From: a virus
Direction: 5' to 3' (one strand)
Virus record (IMG/VR): IMGVR_UViG_3300031111_000018
Coordinates: 1 to 40,286 of that record
Length of the DNA: 40,286 nucleotides
Shown: one piece after another, positions 1 to 7,727 of the stretch
Layout: every line of letters begins with the position of its first letter
Position numbering within the stretch: the stretch's first letter is position 1
Made by a program: the position numbers and the translations under genes
Notes under the pieces: generated by a model
The model's database searches: none
What the model saw: the letters and a program-made list of their open reading frames with translations, nothing else
Told to the model about the DNA's origin: nothing

Positions 1-51
1 TTGGTCTTGACGGTCTCTTGAGCCTCGGCTATCAAGGGTTCCCTTCGATAG

Positions 52-127
52 GCCAGCGTAGCTCAGTTGGTAGAGCAGCTGATTCGTAATCAGCAGGTCA
101 GGAGTTCGAGTCTCCTCGCTGGCTCCA
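52..127 (+). tRNA. tRNA-Thr (anticodon CGT)
   Basis: The 7-bp acceptor stem GCCAGCG/CGCTGGC (52-58 with 117-123) is followed by discriminator T and an encoded CCA. The anticodon stem GCTGA/TCAGC encloses the loop TTCGTAA, giving anticodon CGT, which reads ACG threonine codons. The D-loop contains GTTGGTAGA and the T-loop TTCGAGT. All 76 positions fit a functional tRNA. Phage genes begin about 330 bp downstream, so the 3' half of this tRNA is the likely attachment site. The second att copy is not in the window. Confidence 0.97.
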
Positions 128-136
128 AGTAATTAC

Positions 137-183
137 AGCGGGTTACATCTGCTACAAGCGGCAGATGTAACCCGCTTTTTTTG
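137..183 (+). terminator. Rho-independent terminator after tRNA-Thr
   Basis: Perfect 16-bp arms lie at 137-152 and 161-176 (AGCGGGTTACATCTGC and its reverse complement) with an 8-nt loop. A run of T follows from 176 to 182. This is a very strong intrinsic terminator ending the tRNA transcript. It also insulates the prophage from host transcription. Confidence 0.93.
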
Positions 184-194
184 TGCTACTCACA

Positions 195-216
195 TCTGGT
201 CCCTATCTAGTCCCTA
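195..216. repeat. Tandem 11-bp repeat at the phage edge
   Basis: TCTGGTCCCTA (195-205) is followed directly by TCTAGTCCCTA (206-216), 10 of 11 bases identical. It lies 68 bp beyond the tRNA, just inside the presumed phage end. Short direct repeats in this position could be integrase arm-type sites; that role is inferred from position only. Confidence 0.5.
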
Positions 217-459
217 CCCCTCGCGTTTTTGCAAGGAAGGCCTCTCCCCGCACCCCTCTTTGATGTGTCAACGGAAAGGTCTAAAGATTCAAGTCCATTG
301 CGCGGGTCCTTCTGCCGTCTCAGAAAACAGGGGTCTCCCCGTGGCTCGGCCTCCGGCGCGCCGGATGGGAAATACTTTTTGGGAATTTGGGAAGTTTGTC
401 GAACTGCGTGCTTGTCATGCTACCGTTTCGCAAAACGGTAACACTCGGAGCGCGCAGTA
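217..459. other. Noncoding leader upstream of the replication operon
   Basis: No credible gene is present; short open frames here lack a ribosome binding site and run out of frame with the following gene. The stretch holds one copy of the 9-mer AAAGGTCTA (275-283), which recurs around the next intergenic region, and a hairpin at 421-440. It presumably carries the promoter of the helicase gene, but I could not identify clear -35 and -10 boxes. Confidence 0.6.
421..440. promoter_or_regulatory. Inverted repeat just upstream of the helicase gene
   Basis: TACCGTTT (421-428) and AAACGGTA (433-440) form a perfect 8-bp dyad with a 4-nt loop. It ends 6 bp before the GGAG ribosome binding site (447-450) of the gene starting at 460. 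It could be an operator or an mRNA hairpin controlling access to the ribosome. Confidence 0.5.
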
Positions 460-2232
460 ATGGGCTATAAAAACAGATACTTGTCTGCCGACAACCCCGC
501 CGTGCAGGGGGGAGGGCAAGCTGTTGGTTCGATGGTCTTGTTGCCCGACCCTGACGCGGCCCTGCGGGAGAGTATCCATATCGAGGTCGCCATTGAGCGG
601 GAATCAATGCTCATGGAGGCCGAGGAGGCCGCCAAGAGCACCAAGGGCAAGAAGGCCGCCGCTCATGGAAACGGAGGACCTGCCTCCTTCAGCAAGAAGC
701 GCCTGCTGTCCGCGTTGCACCGGAACCACTACGGGGACGCCGAGCTGCTTCAGGAGGCCTGCGGAGACCAGTTCGTTTTCGATCATACCTTGCGGCTCTG
801 GTACCGCTTCCAGGGGCATTGCTTCAAAGAGGACCAAGTGAACCAGGTGCACCGAGTGCTCCTGGATCTGGCCGATCACTATGACGACTTGGCCAGGAGG
901 CGAAGAAAGGAGATCAAGAAGGAGAATCCGGATTGGCAGGAACAGCCCATGGCCGTCCAGAACCGCCTTTTTGCCGAGCCCAAGGCCCTGGCAGGGCGAG
1001 CCCGGGAGATCCGGGGAACGCCCAACCGGCGCGAGAGCGTGTTCACGGCGGCCACGGCCGGCGATGACAGCATGGGCATCGACGGTTCGGGATGGAACGC
1101 CAACCCGACTTTACTGGCCTGCGCCAACGGCGTGGTTGATCTCGAAACCGGGAAGATACATCCGGGCACCCGGGACATGCTCATCAACAAGAGCTCCCCG
1201 GCAAAGTTCCACGGCCTGCACGTGGAGGCCCCGACGTGGATCGACGGTCTGTGGAAGGCGTTTTGCGGCGACGAGGAGATGGTTGACTACTTTGAGCGCC
1301 TTATCGGCTACGCGGCCACGGGCCTGGTTCTGGAGAAAGGCTTCTATTGCTTGCATGGGCCGTCAGCGGACAACTCCAAAAGCACCATCATGTCCACCGT
1401 CCAGGCCGTGCTCGGAGAGTATGCCGGCTCCATCCCGGTACGGGCCATGCTGGAGAGCGACAAGAAGGGCTCCGGGCCAGACCCTGAAATGGTCAAGGTC
1501 CGCGGCCTGCGCATGATCGTCACCAGCGAGGCCCCACAGGGGAGCAAATTCTCCATGGACATGCTCAAGCTGCTCACGGGGTCCGACGTGATTTCCGCGC
1601 GGACCCTGTTCAAGGACCTGGTGGAGTTCAAGAGCATAGCCAAGCTGTTTCTGCATACCAACGTCATCCCCGATGTCCGTGGCCATGATCCGGCCTTCTT
1701 CAATCGCCTGCGCATCATCCCCTTTGATGCGAGGTTCGTCGGCCCGGAGGATGCCCACCTTGTGGACCCGACCAGGCATATCTACCCGGCCATCGCCCCC
1801 TCGGTATTCGAGCGCATGCTGCAGCAGGAATGGTCGGGCATCCTGGCCTGGGTGGTGCGTTGCTCCAGGCGCTTCATTCATGATGGAGACCTGACGCCAC
1901 CGGCCCGGGTGCGCTTTGAGACAGACGACTATCGGGACGATCAGGACATTGTGGGTCAGTGGTTCGAGGTTGCCCTGGAGGAAGGTGTCGACCATGTGGA
2001 GCAGGCGCAGGATCTGTATTTCGCGTTCGTCAAGTGGTGCCGCAAGGAGCGTTCCATAAGTCGGCAGTACATCAAGAGCCAGAAGGCGGTGGCTGCGGAT
2101 CTCATGAGGCGGCTCAGGCGGGACAAGTCGGGCAACGTGGTCAAATATTACGGGGCCAAGATCAAGGACGAATGGTTCGTTTCGGACGACGAGCAGGAAG
2201 AAATCCGGCGCTTCCTGGGCTTGAAGAAATGA
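460..2232 (+). CDS. Phage replicative helicase, SF3 / D5-like (P4-type C-terminal half)
   Basis: The 590-aa protein resembles the phage/plasmid primase-helicase family with Pox D5-like domains. It has a divergent Walker A at residues 300-309 (GPSADNSKST in place of the usual GxGxNGKST), a Walker B-like strand near 352-357 (MIVTSE), and a sensor region with N401 and arginines in FFNRLRIIPF near 414-422. Such proteins unwind the origin as ring hexamers. The N-terminus lacks a primase domain; that activity is encoded by the gene at 2588. The 40-80 segment is charged and low-complexity. The ATG at 460 is preceded by GGAG. Codons are less GC-rich than in the head and tail genes. Confidence 0.85.
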   Translation: MGYKNRYLSADNPAVQGGGQAVGSMVLLPDPDAALRESIHIEVAIERESMLMEAEEAAKSTKGKKAAAHGNGGPASFSKKRLLSALHRNHYGDAELLQEACGDQFVFDHTLRLWYRFQGHCFKEDQVNQVHRVLLDLADHYDDLARRRRKEIKKENPDWQEQPMAVQNRLFAEPKALAGRAREIRGTPNRRESVFTAATAGDDSMGIDGSGWNANPTLLACANGVVDLETGKIHPGTRDMLINKSSPAKFHGLHVEAPTWIDGLWKAFCGDEEMVDYFERLIGYAATGLVLEKGFYCLHGPSADNSKSTIMSTVQAVLGEYAGSIPVRAMLESDKKGSGPDPEMVKVRGLRMIVTSEAPQGSKFSMDMLKLLTGSDVISARTLFKDLVEFKSIAKLFLHTNVIPDVRGHDPAFFNRLRIIPFDARFVGPEDAHLVDPTRHIYPAIAPSVFERMLQQEWSGILAWVVRCSRRFIHDGDLTPPARVRFETDDYRDDQDIVGQWFEVALEEGVDHVEQAQDLYFAFVKWCRKERSISRQYIKSQKAVAADLMRRLRRDKSGNVVKYYGAKIKDEWFVSDDEQEEIRRFLGLKK

Positions 2233-2250
2233 GGACCTTGCAGACGGTCC

Positions 2251-2277
2251 ACAGACCATGTTTCGGCAATGGTCTGT
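2251..2277. repeat. Inverted repeat after the helicase gene
   Basis: ACAGACCAT (2251-2259) and ATGGTCTGT (2269-2277) are perfect 9-bp arms with a 9-nt loop. No T-run follows, so it is not a standard terminator. It lies at the edge of the iteron region and may be part of the origin or an operator. Confidence 0.6.
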
Positions 2278-2319
2278 CTGGTTAAAGAGTAAACATGGCG
2301 GATTATTAGCCACCACCGG

Positions 2320-2337
2320 TAGACCTTTTAGACCTTT
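2320..2337. repeat. Tandem iteron-like 9-mers (TAGACCTTT x2)
   Basis: Two exact copies of TAGACCTTT lie head to tail. Other exact copies, on either strand, are at 275-283, 2417-2425 and 2556-2564. All five are noncoding and flank the helicase gene. Confidence 0.75.
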
Positions 2338-2587
2338 TTGGATGGGTAATGAGGTGTCGGATTAAACGAAAAGGACGCAAAACGGTTAACGCCTTGATGC
2401 GCATAAATGGCTCCGAAAAGGTCTAAACGGTCTGCGAGTAACAAGGAACACCCCGATATAATGAGGAGTTTGCGGCAGATGATCACAACGGTGAACAGTC
2501 TGGAATGGTCTATGGCTCCCGGCTACGGCGAATGCGGATCGGATTTTCGACCCTTTAGACCTTTGTTGCATTTTTGGAGGTAGGGGG

Positions 2588-3736
2588 GTGGGGGCCGCTC
2601 AGAACCACCTTTCGGCAGCCCGGCTGGCCAATATTGCCCGAGGCATTCTGGCCGGTGTGAATGACAGGCGTTGCCTGTCTCACGGCACGGGCGATCAGGT
2701 CGGGGCGTATTGTCCTTTCCCGGAGCATCCGGAAAAAACGCCTGGCGGGGCGTTTCTGTATGACCCGGACCGGGATTTGGGGCGCTGTTACGGTTGCGGC
2801 AATGCCACTGATATCATTGGGCTCTACAATCTGACCCAGGGCCGCGACGAGAATGATCCCGAAGGTTTCAAGGAGTTCATGACCAAACATGCGCCGGGGG
2901 CGAAGCTGTCTCGGCCCAAAGGACGTAGGCGCGTCGATACGCCGGCACCATCCTGGCTCGCCAGGACTTCGGAAGATCCCCCGAAGAAATGGATGCGCGA
3001 GGCCGAACAGGTGGTCCTAAGGTGCGCCCTGGCGCTACGGCAGGACGCGGCCGCCCTGGATCGTCTTGCCGCCTGGGGCATTCCTCCGGAAGCGGCCAAG
3101 GCATTCCGGCTCGGATGGTGTCACAAGCAGCAATTTTTCAAGGTGACAAGCTGGGGCCTGCCATACGCGGAGAACGAAAACGGAAACGAGAAATGCGTCT
3201 GGATTCCCCAGGGCCTGGTCATCCCGAATATTGTGAGCGGCAAGGTCGTGGGCATCAAGGTTCGGCAGGAGAATCCGCCGAAGCCCGAGGACAAATATCG
3301 CAACACATATGGCGGCAGCGTTCGTTACTTCGTCTACGGCCGCGAGACGTTCCGGGTGTGGATGATCATCGAGACCGAACGGGACGCGGCCATGGTGGCT
3401 TGGCTGGTCAATCCGTTAGGCATCGGAGTGATGGGCACGGGGTCTGCCTCGAATCGTCCGGACGCCCAGGCCGGAGCAATTCTGGCCAGGAGCGACTTGA
3501 TTCTGAACTGCCTGGACAACGACCGGGCCGGAGCATTGAACAGCTGGGACGTGGAGACCGACAAGCCCTGGAAATTCTCTTGGGAGGGCCAGTATCCCCA
3601 GGCCGTGCGCTGGATGGTGCCCACGCAATACGGCAAGGACCCGGGCGACATGGTGGGCAAGTATGACGTGCTGCGGTGGGTGGTCACTGGCCTGCCGGAT
3701 CATGTGAGGAGAAAGGTTTTGGCGAAGGCGTCGTAA
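2588..3736 (+). CDS. DNA primase with CHC2 zinc finger and TOPRIM domain
   Basis: The 382-aa protein primes phage DNA synthesis. The N-terminal CHC2-type zinc finger uses C42, H47, C67 and C70 (CPFPEH and RCYGCG). The TOPRIM-like catalytic core lies around residues 255-325, with the acidic strand MIIETERDAA and the metal-binding motif CLDNDRAG. It is shorter than cellular DnaG because the helicase is a separate upstream protein. The GTG start is chosen for the strong GGAGG 8 nt upstream (2575-2579) and because zinc-finger residues follow quickly. It probably works with the helicase at the iteron region between them. Confidence 0.85.
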   Translation: MGAAQNHLSAARLANIARGILAGVNDRRCLSHGTGDQVGAYCPFPEHPEKTPGGAFLYDPDRDLGRCYGCGNATDIIGLYNLTQGRDENDPEGFKEFMTKHAPGAKLSRPKGRRRVDTPAPSWLARTSEDPPKKWMREAEQVVLRCALALRQDAAALDRLAAWGIPPEAAKAFRLGWCHKQQFFKVTSWGLPYAENENGNEKCVWIPQGLVIPNIVSGKVVGIKVRQENPPKPEDKYRNTYGGSVRYFVYGRETFRVWMIIETERDAAMVAWLVNPLGIGVMGTGSASNRPDAQAGAILARSDLILNCLDNDRAGALNSWDVETDKPWKFSWEGQYPQAVRWMVPTQYGKDPGDMVGKYDVLRWVVTGLPDHVRRKVLAKAS

Positions 3737-3860
3737 GAGGCGAGGGCTGCGAGCCTGGGAGGGCGATCCCGACTCGCGGCCGGATGAACGAGCATCCGAC
3801 CAGGTGAAACACCCAACCCTCGGTCCGCGCGGACGGAAGAGGCATAGCACGGGTGGTCGG

Positions 3861-4610
3861 ATGAAGCCAGAAGAGGTCGAGGCACGGAATGCGGTTTTGG
3901 ATGAAGTCGGTAAGGCATTATTCAACGAATCGGCAACATTGCGGATTGTTCGGCCAAGCGAGGTGGTTTTGAGGGCCACAAACGCGAGATACATGAAGAA
4001 GGAGGTTTTCCAGCAGTTGGTGGCCAACCTGGAAGCGGACGGGCGCCTGTCCAGCGTCCCCCTCTGTCGCGAGTTGCCTGATGGACGCCTGGAGGTCCTG
4101 AGCGGCAACCATCGTATCCAGGCGGCAATGCGGGCGGATTTGGAGTGGGCCCTGGTGATGGTCTTACGGGGCGACATCGAGGAGTCCGCGGCCGTTGCCG
4201 TCCAGCTGTCCCACAACTCCCTGGCCGGCGACGATGACAAGCAGGTGCTGGCCGCGCTTTGGTCGAAAGTGGATAGCATCGCAGACCGCCTGTATGCCGG
4301 GTTGTCCTCCGACCTGGTGGGGGAATTGGAGGAGATCAAGCTGGTGAATTTCTCCACGCCCCAGCCGTTGACCAAGACCGTGACCTTCGCCTTTACGACT
4401 TCGGAGGCGGAGCGCGTGGAACAGATCGTCCGGGAGCTGGAGGCCTGCCAGGCCAGCAGGGAGATATACCTGTGCGAGATTGAGCAGTTTGCGAAGTTCT
4501 TTGACGTGCTCCAGCGAATCAAGAGGAAAGAGAACATCAAGAACGCCAGCCTGGCCATGGCATGTCTGATCGATCTGGCCGAACGCACCTTGCGGGAGGG
4601 GTCGTCATGA
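3861..4610 (+). CDS. ParB/sulfiredoxin-fold domain protein
   Basis: The 249-aa protein has a ParB N-terminal-like domain covering about residues 25-110, with the signature SGNHRIQAAMRA near 81-92 (the GxHR variant of the ParB box). In phages these domains often pair with DNA-modification or antirestriction proteins and may bind DNA or nucleotides. The stop codon overlaps the next start (ATGA), so the two genes are translationally coupled and likely cooperate. The start is uncertain: a GTG at 3804 would add 19 residues, and neither start has a strong ribosome binding site. A CGGATG/CATCCG dyad lies just upstream, around 3781-3798. Confidence 0.7.
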   Translation: MKPEEVEARNAVLDEVGKALFNESATLRIVRPSEVVLRATNARYMKKEVFQQLVANLEADGRLSSVPLCRELPDGRLEVLSGNHRIQAAMRADLEWALVMVLRGDIEESAAVAVQLSHNSLAGDDDKQVLAALWSKVDSIADRLYAGLSSDLVGELEEIKLVNFSTPQPLTKTVTFAFTTSEAERVEQIVRELEACQASREIYLCEIEQFAKFFDVLQRIKRKENIKNASLAMACLIDLAERTLREGSS

Positions 4611-5944
4611 GCTTCGTTGGAGCCGTGGCCGCGAGTGTGAGGCGGGTTCTGGCCACCTATGCCGGGTCCATCCAGGGGCCGGCTCTGATCGTCGGGGCCG
4701 GCAACTTTACGGTGCCCTCGGTCCTTCGTTCCGGGGGGTACGCCGGGGCCATCGAGGCGTGCGACGTGTCGCTGTATACCAGTGCGCTAGGGGCGTTTCT
4801 TTCCGACAAGAATCTGGCCGCCCAAGAGTCCGAGAGCTGCCCCGAGCATCTTCGGGGCCTGTTGCGCACGGAGACGTCCTTGGATCTTGCGGCCTCCGTG
4901 GCGTTGCTTCTCGATCTGCGGGAGTGCTGGCAACTCAAGAACCCGTTCCAGGAGCGGACCTTCAAAACCCATGTCCTCGAATGGGAGGGGCTTCTGAGCA
5001 AGACCCGGGACAAGCTGGAGACCTTCAAGGCGCATGTCTCCCCTGTCGACTACGTGCCCATGGACGGGTTCGATTTTCTGGTCGGGCGCGGGGGCGACGA
5101 GACGGTGTTCGCCTTCCCGCCGACGTACAAGCGCGGTTACGAAAAGCTGGAAAAGCTGTTCGGCGAAGTCGTGTCCTGGCATCCTCCGCAATATCGGGAG
5201 ATGACGGACAAGAGCCTTGAACTCTATGCGGCGGTCGCCGAGTTCAAATCCTATTTCGTGGTCCTGGAGAAGGACATGCCCGAGGTTCGGGCCATACTCG
5301 GCGAACCCGTGGCCGTGCTTCCGAGGGGGCGGGGAAAGACGACCTGGGTCCTGGCCAGGCGGGCGTCCCCAAAGATTATTCTGCGCCATACGGCAAAGAG
5401 CTCCCCCGTCGGGCCGATCTGGCCTGCGGATCGTCGCGTGGCCGGAACCGAGGACGTTTCATTGGTCCGCCTGACCTTGCCCCAAAGCCTGCGCCTGAAC
5501 GAGCTCTTTCTGTCCAAGCGGGTGGACTATTTCGAGGGAGGGGTCAGCCTGTCGTTGGGGTTCGCCCTGGACGGGCGGCTTGTGGGAAAGGCGGACTTCG
5601 CTCCCAGTTCTCATCAATGGAAGCTTCCCGAGGCCAGCCCCATGATCTACGTCATGTGCGACCTGGCCGTTCCTTCGTTGGAAAAGCGTTTGGCCAAGCT
5701 CGTGCTGTTCCTGTTGCTGTCGTGCGAGGTGGCCGACGTCCTGGCCGAGCGTTTCATGGAGCGCTTCGGTTGGGCGATCACCACCGCGTTTTCACAGCAT
5801 CCGGTCTCCATGAAGTATCGGGGAATATTCAAGCTGCACACAAGGAAAAAAGCCGAGAGCGGATTCTCGTTGAACTATTTTGCGGCCCTTGGCCAGCGCC
5901 CCCTTGCAACGGCGTTGGCAGAGTGGCGAAAAAGATTTAACTAG
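4607..5944 (+). CDS. Putative antirestriction DNA-modification protein (methyltransferase-like / Mom-like)
   Basis: The 445-aa protein resembles phage proteins annotated as putative antirestriction adenine methyltransferases. The N-terminal segment LIVGAGNFTVPS (about residues 26-37) looks like a nucleotide- or SAM-binding loop. The C-terminal third, with VSMKYRGIFKL, has the flavour of Mom/GNAT-like DNA-modifying proteins. It is coupled by an ATGA overlap to the ParB-fold gene, a pairing typical of phage modification cassettes. The likely role is to alter phage DNA so that host restriction enzymes do not cut it. I see no canonical DPPY methylase motif, so the chemistry is unknown. Confidence 0.5.
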   Translation: MSFVGAVAASVRRVLATYAGSIQGPALIVGAGNFTVPSVLRSGGYAGAIEACDVSLYTSALGAFLSDKNLAAQESESCPEHLRGLLRTETSLDLAASVALLLDLRECWQLKNPFQERTFKTHVLEWEGLLSKTRDKLETFKAHVSPVDYVPMDGFDFLVGRGGDETVFAFPPTYKRGYEKLEKLFGEVVSWHPPQYREMTDKSLELYAAVAEFKSYFVVLEKDMPEVRAILGEPVAVLPRGRGKTTWVLARRASPKIILRHTAKSSPVGPIWPADRRVAGTEDVSLVRLTLPQSLRLNELFLSKRVDYFEGGVSLSLGFALDGRLVGKADFAPSSHQWKLPEASPMIYVMCDLAVPSLEKRLAKLVLFLLLSCEVADVLAERFMERFGWAITTAFSQHPVSMKYRGIFKLHTRKKAESGFSLNYFAALGQRPLATALAEWRKRFN

Positions 5945-5965
5945 CTGTTATAATTGTAAATAAAC

Positions 5966-5993
5966 TTGACCAAGCAGGGCAATATGGTATGAT
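5966..5993 (+). promoter_or_regulatory. Strong sigma70-type promoter
   Basis: TTGACC (5966-5971), a 16-bp spacer, then TATGAT (5988-5993), in an AT-rich patch unusual for this window. It is the clearest promoter outside the CRISPR and immunity regions. It should drive the genes from 6030 through the terminase. Confidence 0.8.
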
Positions 5994-6018
5994 GATTACA
6001 AGATAAACCATCATACCA
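5985..6018. promoter_or_regulatory. 10-bp inverted repeat overlapping the promoter and 5' leader
   Basis: TGGTATGATG (5985-5994) and CATCATACCA (6009-6018) are perfect arms separated by 14 bp. The left arm covers the -10 box and the right arm abuts the AAGGAGG ribosome binding site (6018-6024). It fits a repressor operator. Confidence 0.65.
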
Positions 6019-6029
6019 AGGAGGTTTCC

Positions 6030-6377
6030 ATGCACGGCGCAAGGGATTGTGTTTCCCAAAGCCGGGCCCCGGTCCAAGGGGGGGGCGTTTTGCTGGACGT
6101 ATCCCCGGCGGCCAGGGCTTTTGGGATTCTGTGCCCTGTCCATTTGACTGAGGGGGCCTGGGCGGCGGCCGTAGGGTCGGTGTCCTCGGATGAACAACCC
6201 GCAAGGGTGAGACTGCTGCTGTGGGCGTACTTGGTCGCGGCTGCGGCCGATGGCCAAGACGAAACCCTTTTCAATGTCCGGAGCGGGTCGGGACTGACGT
6301 CCTTGAAGGCCGTGTCCGGTCGCGGCGGCGCAACAGGGTCTGCCATCATCGTCATGCTTCCAGGGGAAGGCCGATGA
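6030..6377 (+). CDS. DUF6573-like phage protein
   Basis: The 115-aa protein shows the pattern of the DUF6573 family: an opening GVLLDVSPAARAFGI, a central PVHLTEGAW, and the terminal SLKAVSG then AIIVMLPGE. Members are small phage and plasmid proteins of unknown function. It is the first gene after the 5966 promoter and has the best ribosome binding site of the region (AAGGAGG, 5 nt before ATG). The ATGA overlap with the following gene implies coupled translation. Confidence 0.65.
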   Translation: MHGARDCVSQSRAPVQGGGVLLDVSPAARAFGILCPVHLTEGAWAAAVGSVSSDEQPARVRLLLWAYLVAAAADGQDETLFNVRSGSGLTSLKAVSGRGGATGSAIIVMLPGEGR

Positions 6378-6568
6378 TCGCAGTCGACACGAGCCAGTAT
6401 GAAAAAGTCCATGGCAAACGGCCTTCCGGAGTGTCTCTCTGGGGGTTCGAGATCTCCGGCCATGGGGTGTTGTTTCGGGGAACCTGGCGCGAAGCGCGGG
6501 CTGCCGCCAGCGGCTTCGCAAGAAAAATCGTCGGGCTGCGACATGGCACCGTCCACGTGAAGCCCTAA
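6374..6568 (+). CDS. Small conserved-looking phage protein
   Basis: This is a 64-aa protein beginning MIAVDTSQYEKVHGKRP and ending in a basic tail. The ATG overlaps the upstream stop codon (ATGA), which fixes the start; longer versions of this frame run inside the preceding gene. No recognised domain. The aromatic and glycine pattern (GVSLWGFEISG) suggests a small beta-rich fold. Position in an early accessory operon suggests a regulatory or host-takeover role, which is inference only. Confidence 0.6.
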   Translation: MIAVDTSQYEKVHGKRPSGVSLWGFEISGHGVLFRGTWREARAAASGFARKIVGLRHGTVHVKP

Positions 6569-6581
6569 AAAGGAGAGCGAC

Positions 6582-7313
6582 ATGAGGAAATCATTGCTGA
6601 CCACAGGCGTTGAAGTCCCCCTGCGGGTGAACGCCGAATATGTGCATTTACTGGCCGATTTTACGAGCCCCGACCCGGAAATGGAGGCCCTGTCCTACAT
6701 TTCCGTGGAGCCGGCACCCAAGGGCGGCGTCTATCTGGTGGCCTTGAACGGCTACCAACTCGGCGTCTTTTTCGATGCCGAGGGCGAGGCCTCGCAGCCG
6801 GTCCTGCTTCGCCCGACCAAGGGGCTGGTCGCAGCGTGCAAGAAGCGCTGGAACGAGCGCGCCCGTTTCGTGACCATGCGTCAGGGGCGCGTCGTCGTTG
6901 AGAACGACGGCGAACTCGAACACTACATCGAGCCCTACACGGCCACCGCCAAGTGCGAGTTCCCCGAGTGGCAGGTCATGCTGGACCGGGCCTTCGGCAC
7001 GGCCACGGGGAGCGAGCCCGGACAGGTGGTGGGCTATAAGGCCCCGGACTTGGCCAAGTTCGATTTCAAGTCGGGCCGGGAAGCCCAGGCGCTGCGCTTT
7101 GTGAACGGCGGACCCTTCGACCCCGTCGTGGTCATCCACCACGCCTACCCGGAGTTTATCGGGCTGGTCATGCCGTTGCGCCTGCGCGAGGAAGAAGGCC
7201 GGGCCGTCCGGCCGGACTGGCTTCAGGTGGACCCGGAGGAGGCCTCGGAGGGGTTCGAGCCTGTGGATCAGTTCCTGTCGTCGGTGGGCGAAGAGCCTGC
7301 GTACATCCAGTAA
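6582..7313 (+). CDS. Phage protein, possibly sliding-clamp-like
   Basis: The 243-aa protein has a ribosome binding site AGGAG 5-6 nt before ATG. The segment GGVYLVALNGYQLGVFF (about residues 47-63) resembles the beta-clamp motif in which a strand is followed by a DGHRLA-type turn, and later segments (VVVENDGELEHYIEPY) fit alternating strands. This suggests a DNA-polymerase-processivity-like fold, but the protein is shorter than the 360-aa bacterial clamp and I cannot confirm it. It lies in the operon leading to the terminase. Confidence 0.45.
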   Translation: MRKSLLTTGVEVPLRVNAEYVHLLADFTSPDPEMEALSYISVEPAPKGGVYLVALNGYQLGVFFDAEGEASQPVLLRPTKGLVAACKKRWNERARFVTMRQGRVVVENDGELEHYIEPYTATAKCEFPEWQVMLDRAFGTATGSEPGQVVGYKAPDLAKFDFKSGREAQALRFVNGGPFDPVVVIHHAYPEFIGLVMPLRLREEEGRAVRPDWLQVDPEEASEGFEPVDQFLSSVGEEPAYIQ

Positions 7314-7364
7314 ACACCGGCCGGGGGCCTTGCGGTTCCCGGCCACAGTTATGTCGAGGTACGG

Positions 7365-7727
7365 ATGATTTATACGAGCTGTTTCGGGTCGCAGGCTCCG
7401 GCTGAAAGGAAGATATGCATCGCCCGCAAGTGCCCCAAGTCCTGGGGATGCCGGCCGCGTATCCTTGAACTGGCCCCTGAGAATCCATGGGCGAAAGGTG
7501 ACTGGCGGGCGCGTTACAGGGAGGAACTGGCCCTGCGTTTCCCGCGTCCGGAAGATTTGCGAAGCGTACTCGCCCGCGCCGAAAGCATGGCGAAGAACCC
7601 CATCCTGTGCTGCTACGAAGTCGAGTCGGATCAATGCCACCGAAGGGTGCTGGCGGAAGTGGTCATGGAGCGGATCGGTTTTGAACTGCCCGAGTGGACG
7701 GGAGTTGTCCAGGGGAGCTTGCTGTGA
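7365..7727 (+). CDS. DUF488-like protein
   Basis: The 120-aa protein carries the C-terminal signature of DUF488-type proteins: ILCCYEVESDQCHRRVLAEVV (roughly residues 85-105), where a hydrophobic strand ending in C or E is followed by CHR. Family function is not established. The N-terminal part has extra cysteines (C6, C18, C23, C29) that could bind metal. The 3' end overlaps the terminase small-subunit start (GTGA), so it sits in the packaging operon. Confidence 0.6.
   Translation: MIYTSCFGSQAPAERKICIARKCPKSWGCRPRILELAPENPWAKGDWRARYREELALRFPRPEDLRSVLARAESMAKNPILCCYEVESDQCHRRVLAEVVMERIGFELPEWTGVVQGSLL

Larger units (their letters stand above)
2233..2587. other. Candidate replication origin (iteron-bearing intergenic region)
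   Basis: This 355-bp gap between helicase and primase genes has no gene but is rich in repeated elements and AT-rich patches. It contains the 9-mer TAGACCTTT in tandem at 2320-2328 and 2329-2337, its complement at 2417-2425, and another copy at 2556-2564. There is a 9-bp dyad at 2251-2277. One further copy of the 9-mer sits upstream of the helicase (275-283). Iterons between replication genes are the usual signature of a phage or plasmid origin; no experiment supports it here. Confidence 0.55.

Noticed and set aside
229-460. Small open frames before the helicase gene
   Set aside because: No ribosome binding site, no family resemblance, and they cover the iteron copy and the hairpin.
7314-7364. 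GC-rich inverted repeat GGCCGGG/CCCGGCC as a terminator
   Set aside because: No T-run and only 51 bp between co-directional genes; likely a chance high-GC dyad.
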